This document shows, piece by piece, positions 10,994 through 22,170 of a DNA stretch of 64,000 bases (its first letter is position 1; each line of letters starts with the position of its first letter). The stretch is from the NCBI GenBank assembly GCA_022496205.1, contig WTXD01000062.1:62001-126000 (forward strand), read 5' to 3'. Origin of the DNA: Gloeopeniophorella convolvens. Taxonomy: Eukaryota; Basidiomycota; Agaricomycetes; Russulales. The notes under the pieces were generated by a model. It did no database searches. It was given only the letters and a program-made list of their open reading frames with translations, and had not been told where the DNA came from. The translations under genes and the position numbers were made by a program.

Positions 10994-11749
10994 TTACATC
11001 AGGACTGTGATCCATCCACTGATAATGCCTGCAAGCACAACAGTCACAGTCCTAATAAACTGGAGCCTATTTGCACGCGCGAGGCGGGGCTGCCTACCAC
11101 ATGCGAGGAGACGGGCTGGGCGAGATTGGCAGTGGCGTTGCCGATTAATTTGAGCCAGTCGCTGTAGGCCAGGATCGTCCCGGTGCCCGTGGGCGTAAAC
11201 GGCGTCGTGGCTGGAAAGGTCGGGGTGAATATGGCAGAGATAGTAGTCGGGTTGCCGTCTGCGTCGGTCGTCGTGTACACGAAGGGTGTCGGGCCGTAGG
11301 GCGTCTCAGGTAACGGCGCCGGCTGCCCCACCGGTCCTTGTTGATCTGGATTGGGGGTGGCGACCGGAGTCGTTTGAGCGGGAGATGTAGTGCTCAGGGT
11401 AGAAGATAGCGTAGAACTAGGAGAGCTGAGGGATGGGCTCGAGGGTACGGCGGGGGGTGAGACGGGGACGGGCGGCGTCGTCCCGGGTGGTAGGGTTTGT
11501 CTAGGACACAAGATATAGCTCTGCGCGGTGGACAAGAAAGAAGGTACGCACAGCACTTGTGTCAAAGGCTGACCAAACGCATTGGTAGTAACCTGCTCGA
11601 CAATGGTGTTGCCCACTCTGAGGGAGGGTCAGGCACGGAAGACGGCGCATCGTGATCAAGACATACTGATCGGTGGTGGTCACGAGCTGTTGCCCAAGGA
11701 CAGGGCCAAGAAGAGAGAGGGAGAGAGCGGCGACGCGGAGGGCCTTCAT
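10994..11749 (-). CDS. Secreted Ser/Thr/Pro-rich protein, probably GPI-anchored
   Basis: No enzymatic domain. It starts with a signal peptide (MKALRVAALSLSLLGPVLGQ). After one intron it continues VGNTIVEQVTTNAFGQPL and CVPSF..YILCPRQT. A long Ser/Thr/Pro linker follows (SSPSLSSPSSTLSSTLS), then PFVYTTTDADGNPTTISAIF and YSDWLKLIGNATANLAQPV. A 38-nt intron (donor GTAGGC, acceptor ACTCCAG-like) would attach a hydrophobic tail, TVTVVLAGIISGWITVLM, ending at 10994, which fits a GPI-attachment signal. Without that splice the protein ends at 11044 with a non-hydrophobic tail. Likely a cell-surface mannoprotein. Divergent from OLA1. Confidence 0.65.
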
Positions 11750-12054
11750 TGGGAGGAGGGAAGGGTAGGCACCTTTGTGGGAGTGCGGCGGGGGAGGGAC
11801 GGAGGTGCGGTGGTGGGCAGGCGATGGTCGGTCGGTGCGGCGGCCATGACAGAATGGAGTATTGCCGTGGGAACGCGTGCTCCCAAAATAGCGCGCGCAC
11901 CGCATTTTCCTGTTTGGATTTTTCTTTTCTGCGTCTGCAGACTCTTGTTTTGGAAATGCGGGATCGATTAGGGCTGCTCTGGAGAGCGTTCGGGCTCTCC
12001 TCTTGTCGATCTTTTTCGCTATCCTCTCCCGCACTAGCCTCTGTGAAAAAGAGG
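11750..12054. promoter_or_regulatory. Divergent promoter region, Ser/Thr-rich protein and OLA1
   Basis: About 305 bp between opposing start codons. It contains pyrimidine-rich stretches but no clear TATA box on the OLA1 side. Role inferred from gene orientation. Confidence 0.4.
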
Positions 12055-13926
12055 ATGCCACCAAAAAAGGCCCCCGTTCAGGAGAAGAGGGTCCTCCTCG
12101 GCCGCCCTAGCAACAACCTCAAGATTGGTATCGTAGGTGTGCTCTCGCATTTTTTCTTCGTGTGCCTTCGACCACGAGCTCACCACATCTACTCCTCCGC
12201 AGGACTTCCCAATGTCGGGAAATCATCATTTTTCAATGTCCTGTCGCAAACCGGTGCGTGTCCCTCTGCTTCGCGATCTTTCATCGCTGGCAGTGCCATG
12301 GAGCCAAAAAGAAAAAGGATGGCTGACCCACAACTTTAGATTTGGGCAAATCTGCCAACTTCCCCTACGCTACCATTGAACCCGAGGTGTGTTTCACAAA
12401 TTCCGCGTCGCACCTATGGCTCACACACCGACGTGGTAGGAAGCTCGGATCCCCGTCCCAGACACCCGATTCGACTGGCTATGCGAGCTCTACAAGCCCG
12501 CATCACGCGTCCCTGCGCACTTGACGTGCATCGATATCGCTGGTCTCACTGCTGTGAGTCGCCTTCTCACTCGCATCATCCACCCGGGTCGATTCACTGG
12601 TTGCAGGGCGCGTCAACTGGTGCTGGGCTCGGAAACGCGTTCTTGGCGCACGTCCGTGCCGTCGATGGCATCTTTCAGGTCGTCCGCGCGTTCGACGACG
12701 CGGAGGTCATCCACGTCGAGGGTGACGTCGACCCGCTGCGCGACATGGAAATTATCCAGACCGAGCTGCGCCTGAAGGATATCGAGTGGGTGCAGAAGCA
12801 CCTCGAGAGCCTCAAGAAGACCGGCCGGAGTCTTGGTAGCAACTCCCTCGCGGATAAGGCCAAGAAGGAGGAGATCGTGAGTGCCCCGATGCGTCGCGTG
12901 GGCACAGTTTGACGCGAAGGGCCCAGGCAACTGTTGAGAAGATATTGAAGACCCTCAGCGAGGACAAGAAGGACGTCCGCAAGTGCGACTGGAACAATAA
13001 GGAGGTGAGCGTCCCCGTCTTAGCTGCGAATCCAGTACTTCTGCAACACTTTTCGTGATGACAAAGAGCGTAACGCTCGAAATTAACCCAGCTCGTCGAG
13101 GCGGGAGTAACGCCCCATTATGCCTTTGAGATAATTTCTACTCTGATCCCTACCCCTTCTCACACATTCCTCGAGTCGACCGCACCAGCTGATGACGTCC
13201 TTTGTGGCGCATATAGATCGATGTCGTGAACGGCCTCTCGCTCCTCACCGCCAAGCCCGTGACCTACCTCGTCAACCTCTCCGAGAGGGACTACATCCGC
13301 AAGAAGAACAAGTGGTGCGTTGTCCCGCCGCTGGCGCTCCTGAAACATCGCTTACCCCAACCGCAGGCTCCCGCGGATCAAGGCCTGGATCGACACGAAC
13401 AACCCAGGCGACCCGCTCATCCCGTTCTCCGTCGCGCTCGAGGAGCGCCTCGCGCCGCTGTCTGCCGAAGAGAAGGCGGAGGAAGAGAAGACGATCGGCG
13501 CGACGAGCGCGATGGGCAAGATCACGCACGCGGGCTACGCCTCGCTCGAAGTGCGTCCCTCCTCCCTCTGCTCCCCTCCCCACTCATCACTCACGCCCAC
13601 ATTCCCTGCAGTTGATCCGGTATTTTACGTGTGGGCCGGACGAGGTGCGCGCGTGGACGATCCGCAAGGGCACCAAGGCGCCGCAGGCGGCGGGCGTGAT
13701 CCACTCGGACTTCGAGAACAAGTTCATCTGTGGCGAGATCATGAGCTACGCGGACCTGCACGAGCACGGGAGCGAGTCGGCTGTCAAGGCGGCGGGCAAG
13801 CTCCGGCAGCAGGGCAAGCCGTATGAGAGTGCGCCGCGTTTCTTTGTGTCTGTCCTGTTCTGGTCGCTGACATAGCGCCGCGCAGTGGTCGACGGCGACA
13901 TTGCCTACTGGAAGTCAGGCGGCTGA
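12055..13926 (+). CDS. OLA1: Obg-like ATPase 1 (YchF family)
   Basis: Cytosolic ribosome-associated P-loop NTPase that hydrolyses ATP rather than GTP. The start [20 protein letters not shown] is typical of fungal OLA1. G1 is [12 protein letters not shown]. Next come [21 protein letters not shown] (the characteristic linker after switch I), [11 protein letters not shown] (G3) and the coiled region [17 protein letters not shown]. The family's altered G4 motif is NLSE in [17 protein letters not shown]. The C-terminal TGS domain reads [33 protein letters not shown] and [12 protein letters not shown]. Most introns are 50-65 nt. One, about 13003-13217, is near 215 nt, long for this window. No frame defect was seen. 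Confidence 0.95.
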
Positions 13927-14210
13927 GCGCGCGGGGTGGGATGGAAGCAGTACTCTACAATCCAAAACTGTATATGTTCATGCACCTCTATCTCTCGTGT
14001 CCGAGACGCATATAGAGGGGACGACGTCATATCACTCGCGCGGTACGATGCTCGACAAGCGATATGCGCGTACGCGCTCCGATGCACACAAAGCTACCTT
14101 GCGTGTTCGACGAGCACACATCGGACACATTACGCACAAATCGTATATTGACAAGATGACTGCACGTAGCGGAACGACGATGTAACAACCAACAACGCGT
14201 ACGCAATATG

Positions 14211-14568
14211 ACCTGGGGTAATTAATTTGAGACTTTGCTGGATGAGCAAACTAAGCATTGGTGCACTCAGCACTGGATCGGGAGCTATCAGTAACTGACT
14301 GCTCAGAATCCAGAGCTGGGGCCCCCATCTTAGGGACCACTGGCTCCAATCATTCACAGATCCCGGAGACAGTGACACCATCTCGGAGACTCTGGCACTG
14401 CGTCGCAGTATTCGACCGGCCACCCAACACACCCGCCGCTGCAGCGGCGGGAGCCCCGAAGGGAACGAGATAGCAGTGTGTTGCCTTGCGGCAGAGCCGG
14501 CGCGCGTCGTCGTTGCTTGACACGGACTTGTGCAGCCGGTGAGATGGCCTGGGGTAATTGATTTGGAG
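14211..14568 (+). repeat. Pair of near-identical 22-bp direct repeats
   Basis: GACCTGGGGTAATTAATTTG at about 14211 and GGCCTGGGGTAATTGATTTG at about 14547 differ at two positions and lie about 336 bp apart. No terminal structure of a known transposon is seen. Confidence 0.5.
14432..14451. repeat. 20-bp perfect palindrome
   Basis: CCCGCCGCTGCAGCGGCGGG equals its own reverse complement. It sits between the two direct repeats. Confidence 0.7.
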
Positions 14569-15615
14569 GGTTAGGGGGTGGTCGGAATTCCAATACATCC
14601 CCCTTCGGGGACCAGCGCCGCCTGCGTCGCCATGCTGCAGTTCTACAAGCAAGCATGGCGATGCAGGTGGCACCAGTCCCCCTAGTTGACATCCAGCCGA
14701 ATAACAGAACATTGGTGAAATGTATTGAGTCGGAAGTCGGGTAGGTCGAGTCTGGTGCTTGTAGAAGAAATCAAGATTTGAATGGCAGATCAGATCTGCT
14801 TGCGGAAATCCGCGAGTCCCGTGCGGGACGACGTGCCGGTACCGGGACCACCTGGTGGTCCCAGCGTAGGGGATGAAGATTTGGGCCGAGCAATTGGATA
14901 CAACTAAAGAGGAACCTCCCTGCAACCGGGCAAGCAATCAGGCTGAGCAAAAACCCACTAAGATCAAGGCAGAACATACCTCGCTGATCAGCGATGGGAC
15001 GACTCCAGCGACCGCATGGGGCGGTGTGCTCAGAGGCGCGCGCTGCCGCGAAATCACAGATGTCAGCCAGGTGATCCGATAACAGGACAGGAGGGAAGCG
15101 TCGCTCACCCAACTCATTGGGCGAGTCCAGATATCAGCGCGATGTCGCAGCTTGTTTGAGGACTGGCATGGCGCACCCCCTCGCGCGATCGCACGGATGG
15201 AGGTGGGTTGGGCTTGCGAGGCCCACCAAAGAGATTACGGACCCCAGTGGGGGGTATATATACCCCCCTCCCGGATATCTCCGTGATGCTGATCGAATGC
15301 AGCGTGCCCTCCACGCACACCCACGAGTCCGCAGCTATCGCTGGCAGATTTCCAGACGTCGCCCGAACAAGGGCCTGGACTAACGTAACATACACACGCG
15401 GCCAGCAGAACGTCGTGAATTCGTAAGGGGGCGTAACGAAGCCGGAGCAGTCGTAAGTGTAAAGTACAGCCATCGCACATTAAAGATATTAGATACAAGG
15501 CACCGGTGCAGTCCATTCAGACATAGGGTCAGCGCGAGACCATCAGTCGTAGAGGGTATACAATGTTTCGCTCGAGAATGAAGAAGACGTGTCGAGAGGA
15601 TGGTTCATCACGGGG

Positions 15616-18397
15616 TCATCGCCTGCCGAAGCTCGTAACGCTGCGGTTTGCGTCACCGAGAGCGCCAAGGGCGGTGGAGCTTGCGCCTTTGCCACCCGCA
15701 ACGCCCGCCTTCTTCGAATCAGAAGAGAATGCGTTGCTCACGGAGGGCATGCTCAGCCGGCGCATCCAGCCACCCTTCGGCTTCTGCTCCTGAATGCGCG
15801 CAGTTAGGGGCTTTTCCGCGTAGCGCGCAACGGTGCATGCGGGACATTGGCAATCTGGAAGGTGCAGATCCTGGCTTTGCACTGGGCGCTGCGGGGTGGG
15901 CGCCGAGGGCGCCGAGGCCCCTGGCGGAAGGAGGTTCGTGGTGCTGTACGAATATCGCGATGTGGGCGCTGGTGAGCGAGGCTGGCTTTGCAGCGATGCC
16001 TGGGAGAGGGGCCGGTGTGTGAAGAGTGGCTGCGGAGAACGCGAGGCATCCCTGGCGTAGCCATCACCTGCCCTGCTGCGCAGCGTCTCCATCCGTTCCC
16101 GTTCCCGCGCTTCGAGCTCACGCTCGCGGGTCCGCAGTTGGAAAGCATGTTCACGCCGCTCGAGTTCTTCGAGCTCCTCAATGCGCTGTCGCCTCAAGGC
16201 TAACTCATCAGCCGCCAGTCCTGTAGGCTTAGGGGAGAGTGAAGGGAATTGGTGTCCCTGTTGTGGACGAGATGGGCTTGGGCCTGAATCCTGAGAGCGT
16301 CGTGATGAGTCGTTTGTGGGGGACCTGGCTCGCTGCGCAGGAGAAGTCATGGGTTCGTTGCTGGATTCTGCCTGGTACTTCGTCGCAATACTTGCAACGC
16401 TAAGCGGTAGGCGGGGAATGTCTCTGGGTGGTGGCGAAGCTGGTCCAGTCTACGCAAGCGAAAGATGAGCTGCGCTTCACAGCAACCGATGCTAGCCAAA
16501 CTCACCGAACGTGCATACTTGTCGCGAATCTGGGCGACCACGCTCCCGTTGCTCTTCAGCGTATCGCTCCTATCGACACGACCCTGCGCGGAGTCCAGGC
16601 TCCTCGCCTTCGATTGCGCTGCCTCCGTGGACGGATCCAGCCCAAACTCTCGATCGTCGAGGTAATCGCCTCTCTTGAAGCTGCTGTTGTTTGCGGCATA
16701 TGAATTAGAGCGGTTGGTAACCGAAGTGGTGAATTCTGGTCGCTGGGGGGTCTGAGCCATTGTGTCAGGGACCAGTGGCAGCGGCGGTGGAATTGAAGCA
16801 GGGACCGGAGGTCGTAGGGGCTCGGTACTCGCAGGAGAAGAAGGGAGGGATGGCTTCGCATTAATCTCCGTAGGCTCGTCCGTGATCTCCCCGAGGCCGG
16901 CCATAGTCTCCAGCGGGTCCATCCTCACCTCCGCAAGACGGGCTACGAGCGGAGTCATAGTAGGCGTTATGAGCTGCTCTTGTCGAGGCTCCGGTGATAG
17001 CGAGCCGCTCGTCAAGGCGGGGGTCGTTCTACCATCTTCCTTCGGGATCTCTGCGACTCTGGGGAGGCTAGTCGAAGGGCCCGAACCCGAGCCCGACCCA
17101 GACACGTCAGAGGATGCCCTGGACTGCATCGACACACTTCCTTGCATGACTGAGGCATTGTAGGGGGTAACGGGCGAATTAGCCCCCGAGCTCGACGAAA
17201 CGCTCCCGGTGAGAGGCGGTATTGGGAAGTGGGAAGGAGGCTCAGGGAACGATCCAAGTGATGCTATCGAACGCACACTCCCATCCTCGTACACAGTTGG
17301 AGGTGGCTGGACAGGTATGGTTCTCAACGAGCTTGGAACAGGCAAAGGCCGTGGAGAGTTCGGAGCCAGACCTGGCGTAACGCGGGCTCAATCGTGACTA
17401 TTCAGTGGGTAATATGATACGCTTACCGAGTTCTCTATCGAGGGGCGGAGGGTCTTGCATGGACCACGATGGCTCCGCTACCTGATCCACGTCGGGTAAA
17501 TCCCCCGGTACCGGGCCATCCCATCCACCCTCGCAAAGAGCCTTCCATTCACCCAGCTGCCCAACGAGAGGGGAGAACCGCCGGACGCCTTCAGCAGAGC
17601 GCAGCCATTCAGCCTCAGCGATGCGGGATAATGTCGCCGCGACCTGGAATGTCACCGCAGCATTCTTCTGGCTTACGCTCAAGGCGTGATTGCTGGCACA
17701 GATCAGCTTCCGGAAGATCAGCCAGTGGTCCGTTCCCACTCACTATTTATCTTGAGAGATCTCGGGACCCAACGTGTTGAGTAGATTGATGTAGCGGTTG
17801 TGCTCTTCCGGGTCATATGTGTTCTTCTTTGCCTTCTTCTCGTACGCCAGGCCTATGGCGGTGTTAGAAGCTGATGGTGATCCCCAGGAGCGAAGACGCA
17901 CCTGCCTGCTTAATCTTTGCATTTGCATTCGCTATCTTGTCGTCATGAGCCTTTTCCTCCTTCTACAATGTGCCCTGGGAATGAGTCGGTCTCCCATATG
18001 ATAGAACACCTTTGGGACTGACCGCAAGCTTCTTGAACCATTTCCGCACCTCCCCACTTATGACGTCGCACTCCTTGTCGACGAACTTGGCAAACTTCGC
18101 GTCTATGTCCGAGAGCACGTCGAAGATGTTGGCGCTGGCGCCAAAGGTATTGCCTAATCCCGTTGCCATTGAGGTAAACGCGCTGGAGGAAGTATGCAGC
18201 TACGCACCAGGGATCTCCCCAGTGGGCTTGACGGCAGCGACATCTCTCATTGACTTGGCAAGCTTCTTGTGCAGGGTTACGATAGCACGGGCAGCCTCGC
18301 TGTAGTCGTTGAGGAGATTAACGACACTTTCCAGAGAGCGGCAAGCCTTGTGGATATCTGCACGCTCGGCAATGGCATGGGAGGGTATGGTGGCCAT
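15616..18397 (-). CDS. BAR-domain protein, Ivy1-like
   Basis: Predicted membrane-curvature protein of the endolysosomal system, resembling yeast Ivy1. The N-terminal 260 or so residues are helical: IHKACRSLESVVNLLNDYSE, AARAIVTLHKKLAKSMRDVA, NIFDVLSDIDAKFAKFVDKE, YNHALSVSQKNAAVTFQVA and AEWLRSAEGVRRFSPLVGQL. The rest is disordered and Ser/Pro-rich, with VRSIASLGSFPEPPSHF. A charged coiled coil (RRQRIEELEELERREHAFQL) follows near the C-terminus, then LHLPDCQCPACTVARYAEKP and an end at NRSVTSFGRR. Exons link cleanly, for example DRELG to LAPNSPRP (17345-17425) and DKYARS to TGPASPPP (16380-16515). Family placement rests on overall resemblance of the helical region, so the Ivy1 label is less certain than the BAR-like fold. 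Confidence 0.7.
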
Positions 18398-18796
18398 AAC
18401 GCCACGCTCACCTCCCTGTAACGGAAGAGGTGGTTACCGCGTTGCGTCCGGGGAGGGGTCGGCGCACACAGTTGAGAGAAGCCGTTCAGGCAAAGTGCTG
18501 TACGATAGTGCTACTCGGCAAATGCCGGGCGGCGCAACGCGTCCGACTCGAGTCTACGAACGTTTGTCAAAGGGACTGGCCGCGAGCGAAACGGCGGTTG
18601 GCGGGGTGGACAGACGACAAGGTCAATGTTATTACCAAAGAAGCGCTGTACTACGGTAACGCATACTAGCGCTCGGGTATTGCATGGCAAACGTCAGGGT
18701 GCGACGAATGAATGCATAGGGACCGCCGCGACGCCGGGAGGGTTGCAATGGCCTCAGCCTAAGACCCGCTCAACCCCGGGGGCTAAGCGTGCACGG
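18398..18796. other. Intergenic region
   Basis: Upstream region of the BAR protein gene and 3' flank of the next minus-strand gene. Nothing else was recognised. Confidence 0.3.
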
Positions 18797-19300
18797 TCAG
18801 ATGGAGACTCCGGAAAGCCATGTGCTGATCCTCTCTTGGAAAGCCTGCTCAGATTGCTCGCGACGTTCCTGGGCCGCGTGGGTGTTGTACCAACAAAAAG
18901 CGACAAAATCCATCGCGTCGTACTCTTCAATGGCTCCGCCCGGGCCTCCAGCGCTGCCTGGAACATCAGTGCTGCTTGCATTGGTGCCATGAGCCTCGCA
19001 CTTTTCAATGGCTACGTTGCGATCATTAATAATTCGGCTAGGACCCATGCTTGACCGTTGTGGAATGGCGGGACGCCTGAGGTTGGGTCGAGCCTTCTTC
19101 GAAAGAATTTCCTTCCAGTTGTGCCCCCACCTTTCTACAGCAGCGGCGCCATACGTATACGCTAGCAAGAGCTTTGATGGAAGAATCCTTTTCTCCCGAA
19201 ATGCCGCATCGGTGTTAGTGTCAGGGAGGGCAAGTTCAAAAGGGTCCGCCGAGGTGGTGACCGACATCCGGGCGTAAAAGGCGCTCTTTACGCGGGACAT
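18797..19300 (-). CDS. Uncharacterised 167-residue protein
   Basis: I do not recognise a family. The frame from MSRVKSAFYARMSVTTS is open to a stop at 18797. Visible segments are ADPFELALPDTNTDAAFREK, ILPSKLLLAYTYGAAAVERW, IINDRNVAIEKCEAHG and EEYDAMDFVAFCWYNTHAAQ. Amino-acid use looks protein-like rather than random. Upstream, 19236-19442 in another frame gives MSLREDIRGGFGRHMYAVLV followed by a GTATGC donor, GCTAAC branch-like site and CAG at 54 nt. This could be a spliced leader exon, but it does not join in phase with this frame. No signal peptide is seen from the chosen start. Confidence 0.45.
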   Translation of the reverse strand: MSRVKSAFYARMSVTTSADPFELALPDTNTDAAFREKRILPSKLLLAYTYGAAAVERWGHNWKEILSKKARPNLRRPAIPQRSSMGPSRIINDRNVAIEKCEAHGTNASSTDVPGSAGGPGGAIEEYDAMDFVAFCWYNTHAAQERREQSEQAFQERISTWLSGVSI

Positions 19301-20545
19301 CCTCAGGCTTCAGATAATGATTGGGGGCCTGGGTTCGTTCATGAGTCAATGCGTTAGCGAAAAGACCAACCGCGAAGCATACCACGAGTACCGCATACAT
19401 ATGCCTCCCGAATCCGCCGCGTATATCTTCCCGAAGAGACATGCCATTGCGTAGATCGTTGATCGTTGATCGTCTTGAGATCCTGAACATTGTCTTTATA
19501 CAGAAGATCAGGAGTTCTCGAGTCAATAATTATTTGAAGCCACTGCGTAGTGTTTATCGTGAGGAGAATCAACTCGGAAGGCGATCGCCTGCCTCGTCCT
19601 GCTTGGTAAGAGGGATTATGTGTGCTCCTTACGTGTGTAAATTGTTTGTGAAGATGCAACAGAGGTCTCTATCCAGAAGGTCTCGCTTGAATCGTTCTCG
19701 AGTGTTTGTAGATGCCCCTTCAATGGAGCTTCGCTCCCTGACTGCCTCCATATCAATGGCTTGCGGCCCGAGGGGGTCACCTCAGGGTGTTCAGGCAGGT
19801 TCGGGCAATGACACGCGCGCCATATATGAGGCTAGACATACCGGAACCAGGCTCGGGTCTAAAGAAATATGATGATGTTTCGAGCAATGTTTCTTCGTCG
19901 CTGACAAGGGCCCCCGCTGAGGAGTACATCTCCCCTCAGGCCCAGAATCCAACAAGCAAGGTACTTGAGGTACTTGATTGGTATGTAACAAAGGGTGCAG
20001 ATAAGGGCCGCGTCGAGGTTCAAGTAAAAATCGGGGGGATTCGAGGTAGACTCATGTAGAACAAACAAGACATGGCCATCCTCTGGAATCTGAGATCTGA
20101 GACATGATGCATGACCGATAGGAACCGTCGCTCGCAAAGAGTCACCGACCGTGCCAAATTGCCAGATTCACCTGCACAGATCGACACAGCCGCATCAGAC
20201 TGTGACGTAACATTTTCAGCTGCTACCGGGAGCTGCCGTGCGGCGTGGCCGACCAACATCACCGCAGTGAGCTAGTTTGACTAAATTACTAGTTCATCAT
20301 TTCGCCCAGTTGGACGTTCTTGCGACTCGCTCTCGTCAACAACCTAGCGGACCAACGGCGATACTGTTTTTGGACTTTTCTGCCTCCAATTCGGCTGCAG
20401 CGCGCAGCCTTGTGTCGGTGTCAATCTTATCTCCATCGCACAGTCACCCGTGGGATGAGCATGGGGGGGAAACATTACTCGCTGGCAGTTGCATCACTAG
20501 GAGGTTCGTGGACGTAGTTTACTATGTGGACGAGAGGGCTTCTTT
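19301..20545. other. Intergenic region with a possible upstream exon
   Basis: Contains the 5' flank of the 167-residue protein gene, including the ambiguous MSLREDI frame (19236-19442). The remaining kilobase shows nothing recognised. Confidence 0.3.
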
Positions 20546-20931
20546 CTACAGTTCGTCGGGTTGACTGGCTAAGTCGACTGCACGGTCGACCTCCCGCTCC
20601 TGCTTGAAGGCATCCACCTTCTTGCCCCTAGTGCCACCACGAACGTTGCGCTCATTATCCCGAACATCAGCGAGGGTGTTCTCTACCTCGACTGTTACAT
20701 TTTATCCGTCAGTTTGTGTCCGCGATCATTCACGAAACGCTTACATTTCGAAGGACGTTCATGGGAGTGAGTCTCAGCCGCATCGCGATCTTCACGGGCG
20801 GTCCTCTCGAAAGAAGTATCGGCCCCGCGAACGCCCGAGGCGATATCCTCGGCATTGTCGCCACCTGTGAAAGCGGCGTCGTCGAAGCCAGAATTCGCCT
20901 CAGGGTTGTAGGTTGCGTCGTAGCTGGCCAT
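20546..20931 (-). CDS. Small acidic disordered protein, two exons
   Basis: Predicted protein of about 110 residues, very hydrophilic, without membrane segments or cysteines. Exon 1 runs MASYDATYNPEANSGFDDAA, GGDNAEDIASGVRGADTSFE, RTAREDRDAAETHSHERPSK. An intron (donor GTAAGC, acceptor TGTAACAG) joins in phase to FEVENTLADVRDNERNVRGG, KKVDAFKQEREVDRAVDLA and SQPDEL. Composition resembles hydrophilin or stress-related disordered proteins, but no family motif was recognised. The intact splice frame supports a real gene. Confidence 0.65.
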
Positions 20932-21214
20932 TGTTGGTGACGAATGCGTGTTGTTGTGAACATTCGCCCCATGGATGCGCGTATTATATACTTCACCGAC
21001 CCGCTTACGCGAGTATTGACGACGTCATTTGCATGTAACAATCGACATCATCGAGGATCTACATTTCAGCGTCATAATATCAGCAATACGTCGCAAGACG
21101 GAACCAAATCGAATCCAAGTCTGGCGCGCTGCTGCCAACAAAGTTAATATATAATTCAATCTCGATTATGCGCACAGAAGGAGACGGAGATCTAGTGTAT
21201 ATGCGGCTGTGGTT

Positions 21215-22170
21215 CTAGTCCATGGGTATGTGATCGTGGATGTCCATGTCAGCAGATTGGCTGGCCTCATAGAGGTAGATAAGACCGAAGAGGAGGAACA
21301 GTGCTGCGCCGCCTAACGTAACTGCAGAGAAGAGGGGTCAGACAATATTGCGGGGACCCGAGGAATGCATACCATGCTTCGCTGATATTTTTGTGGAAAT
21401 GTAGCGGCCTCCAATGACGGCCAGTGCAGTGCAACACGAATGTCCAATTATCGTGCCCAGCGCCACCACGTATACATTCTGTGAAAACTGTCAGCAGGTG
21501 CGGATGCACAAGAGCCACAGCATCTTACGTGGGCAGCGGCCAGCATTATAGTGGCAATTTGGCTCCTGTCACCCCACTCGCCCAGGAAGGTGAGCACGAA
21601 CCCCTGAACAAAGACTGGCCCCAGGAAGAAGCTGCATAGATTCCGCGCGCCTTCCAGCGTGTCCTTGACTATGGAAGATTTGGACTTGGACATATCCCGC
21701 GCGTGGCCGTTCCCAATGGGGCCGCCCGCTTCTATCTCCTCCAGTGGGATTACGTCGCCATTGGCGGTTGCCCTGCCAGTACCATCACGCACTGCTGCGT
21801 CCTCGTTGATTTCTTCCTCAGCCTCGCGCATTTCTTCGCGAATCTTCTCGTTCCCGCTTGGCATCCCCTTGCCCTCGAGGAAGAGCTTGACTCCGAACAC
21901 AATGAAGAGGACGGCAGCAGCGAACTGTGTCCACCGCTTCGGGATGAGGGTCGGAAGGAGGTGGCCCATGGCCGCGGAGAGGATGGACATGACGACGAGT
22001 GAGCCAAAGGCACCGGCAAAGACAACTAGGCGGGGGTGTCGCATTGCCAGAATGGCTGCAATGAGAAAGGTCTTGTCACCAATCTCGGAGAATATGATCA
22101 TTGCGAATGCCTGTGCGAAGGCATGCGCATTCCCATCGGCTTCTGTAGGTGGAACATCTGTCGCTGACAT
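21215..22170 (-). CDS. GDT1: GDT1-type Ca2+/Mn2+ antiporter (UPF0016/TMEM165 family)
   Basis: Golgi or vacuolar membrane cation/proton antiporter that supplies Mn2+ and Ca2+ to the secretory pathway. Both copies of the family signature E-x-G-D-K/R-T/S are present: FSEIGDKTFLIAAILAMRHP near residue 28 and FLGEWGDRSQIATIMLAAAH in the second half. Hydrophobic segments surround each, separated by an acidic loop (REEMREAEEEINEDAAV) and KSSIVKDTLEGARNL. Exons 2 and 3 give NVYVVALGTIIGHSCCTALA, VIGGRYISTKISAKH and LGGAALFLLFGLIYLYEA, ending DMDIHDHIPMD. The annotated start MSATDVPPTEADG lacks a clear signal peptide. A G15 tract lies 43-57 bp upstream. Confidence 0.92.

Larger units (their letters stand above)
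13927..15615. other. Gene-poor region with small repeats
   Basis: No reading frame has recognisable protein features. It contains a near-direct repeat of CCTGGGGTAATTNATTTG (14213 and 14549) and a 20-bp perfect palindrome (14432-14451). AT- and GC-rich patches alternate. It could be a decayed element or long UTRs. Confidence 0.4.

Noticed and set aside
15114..15516. Overlapping 90-120 codon frames on both strands
   Set aside because: No domain, no convincing splice structure and no start context; consistent with chance.
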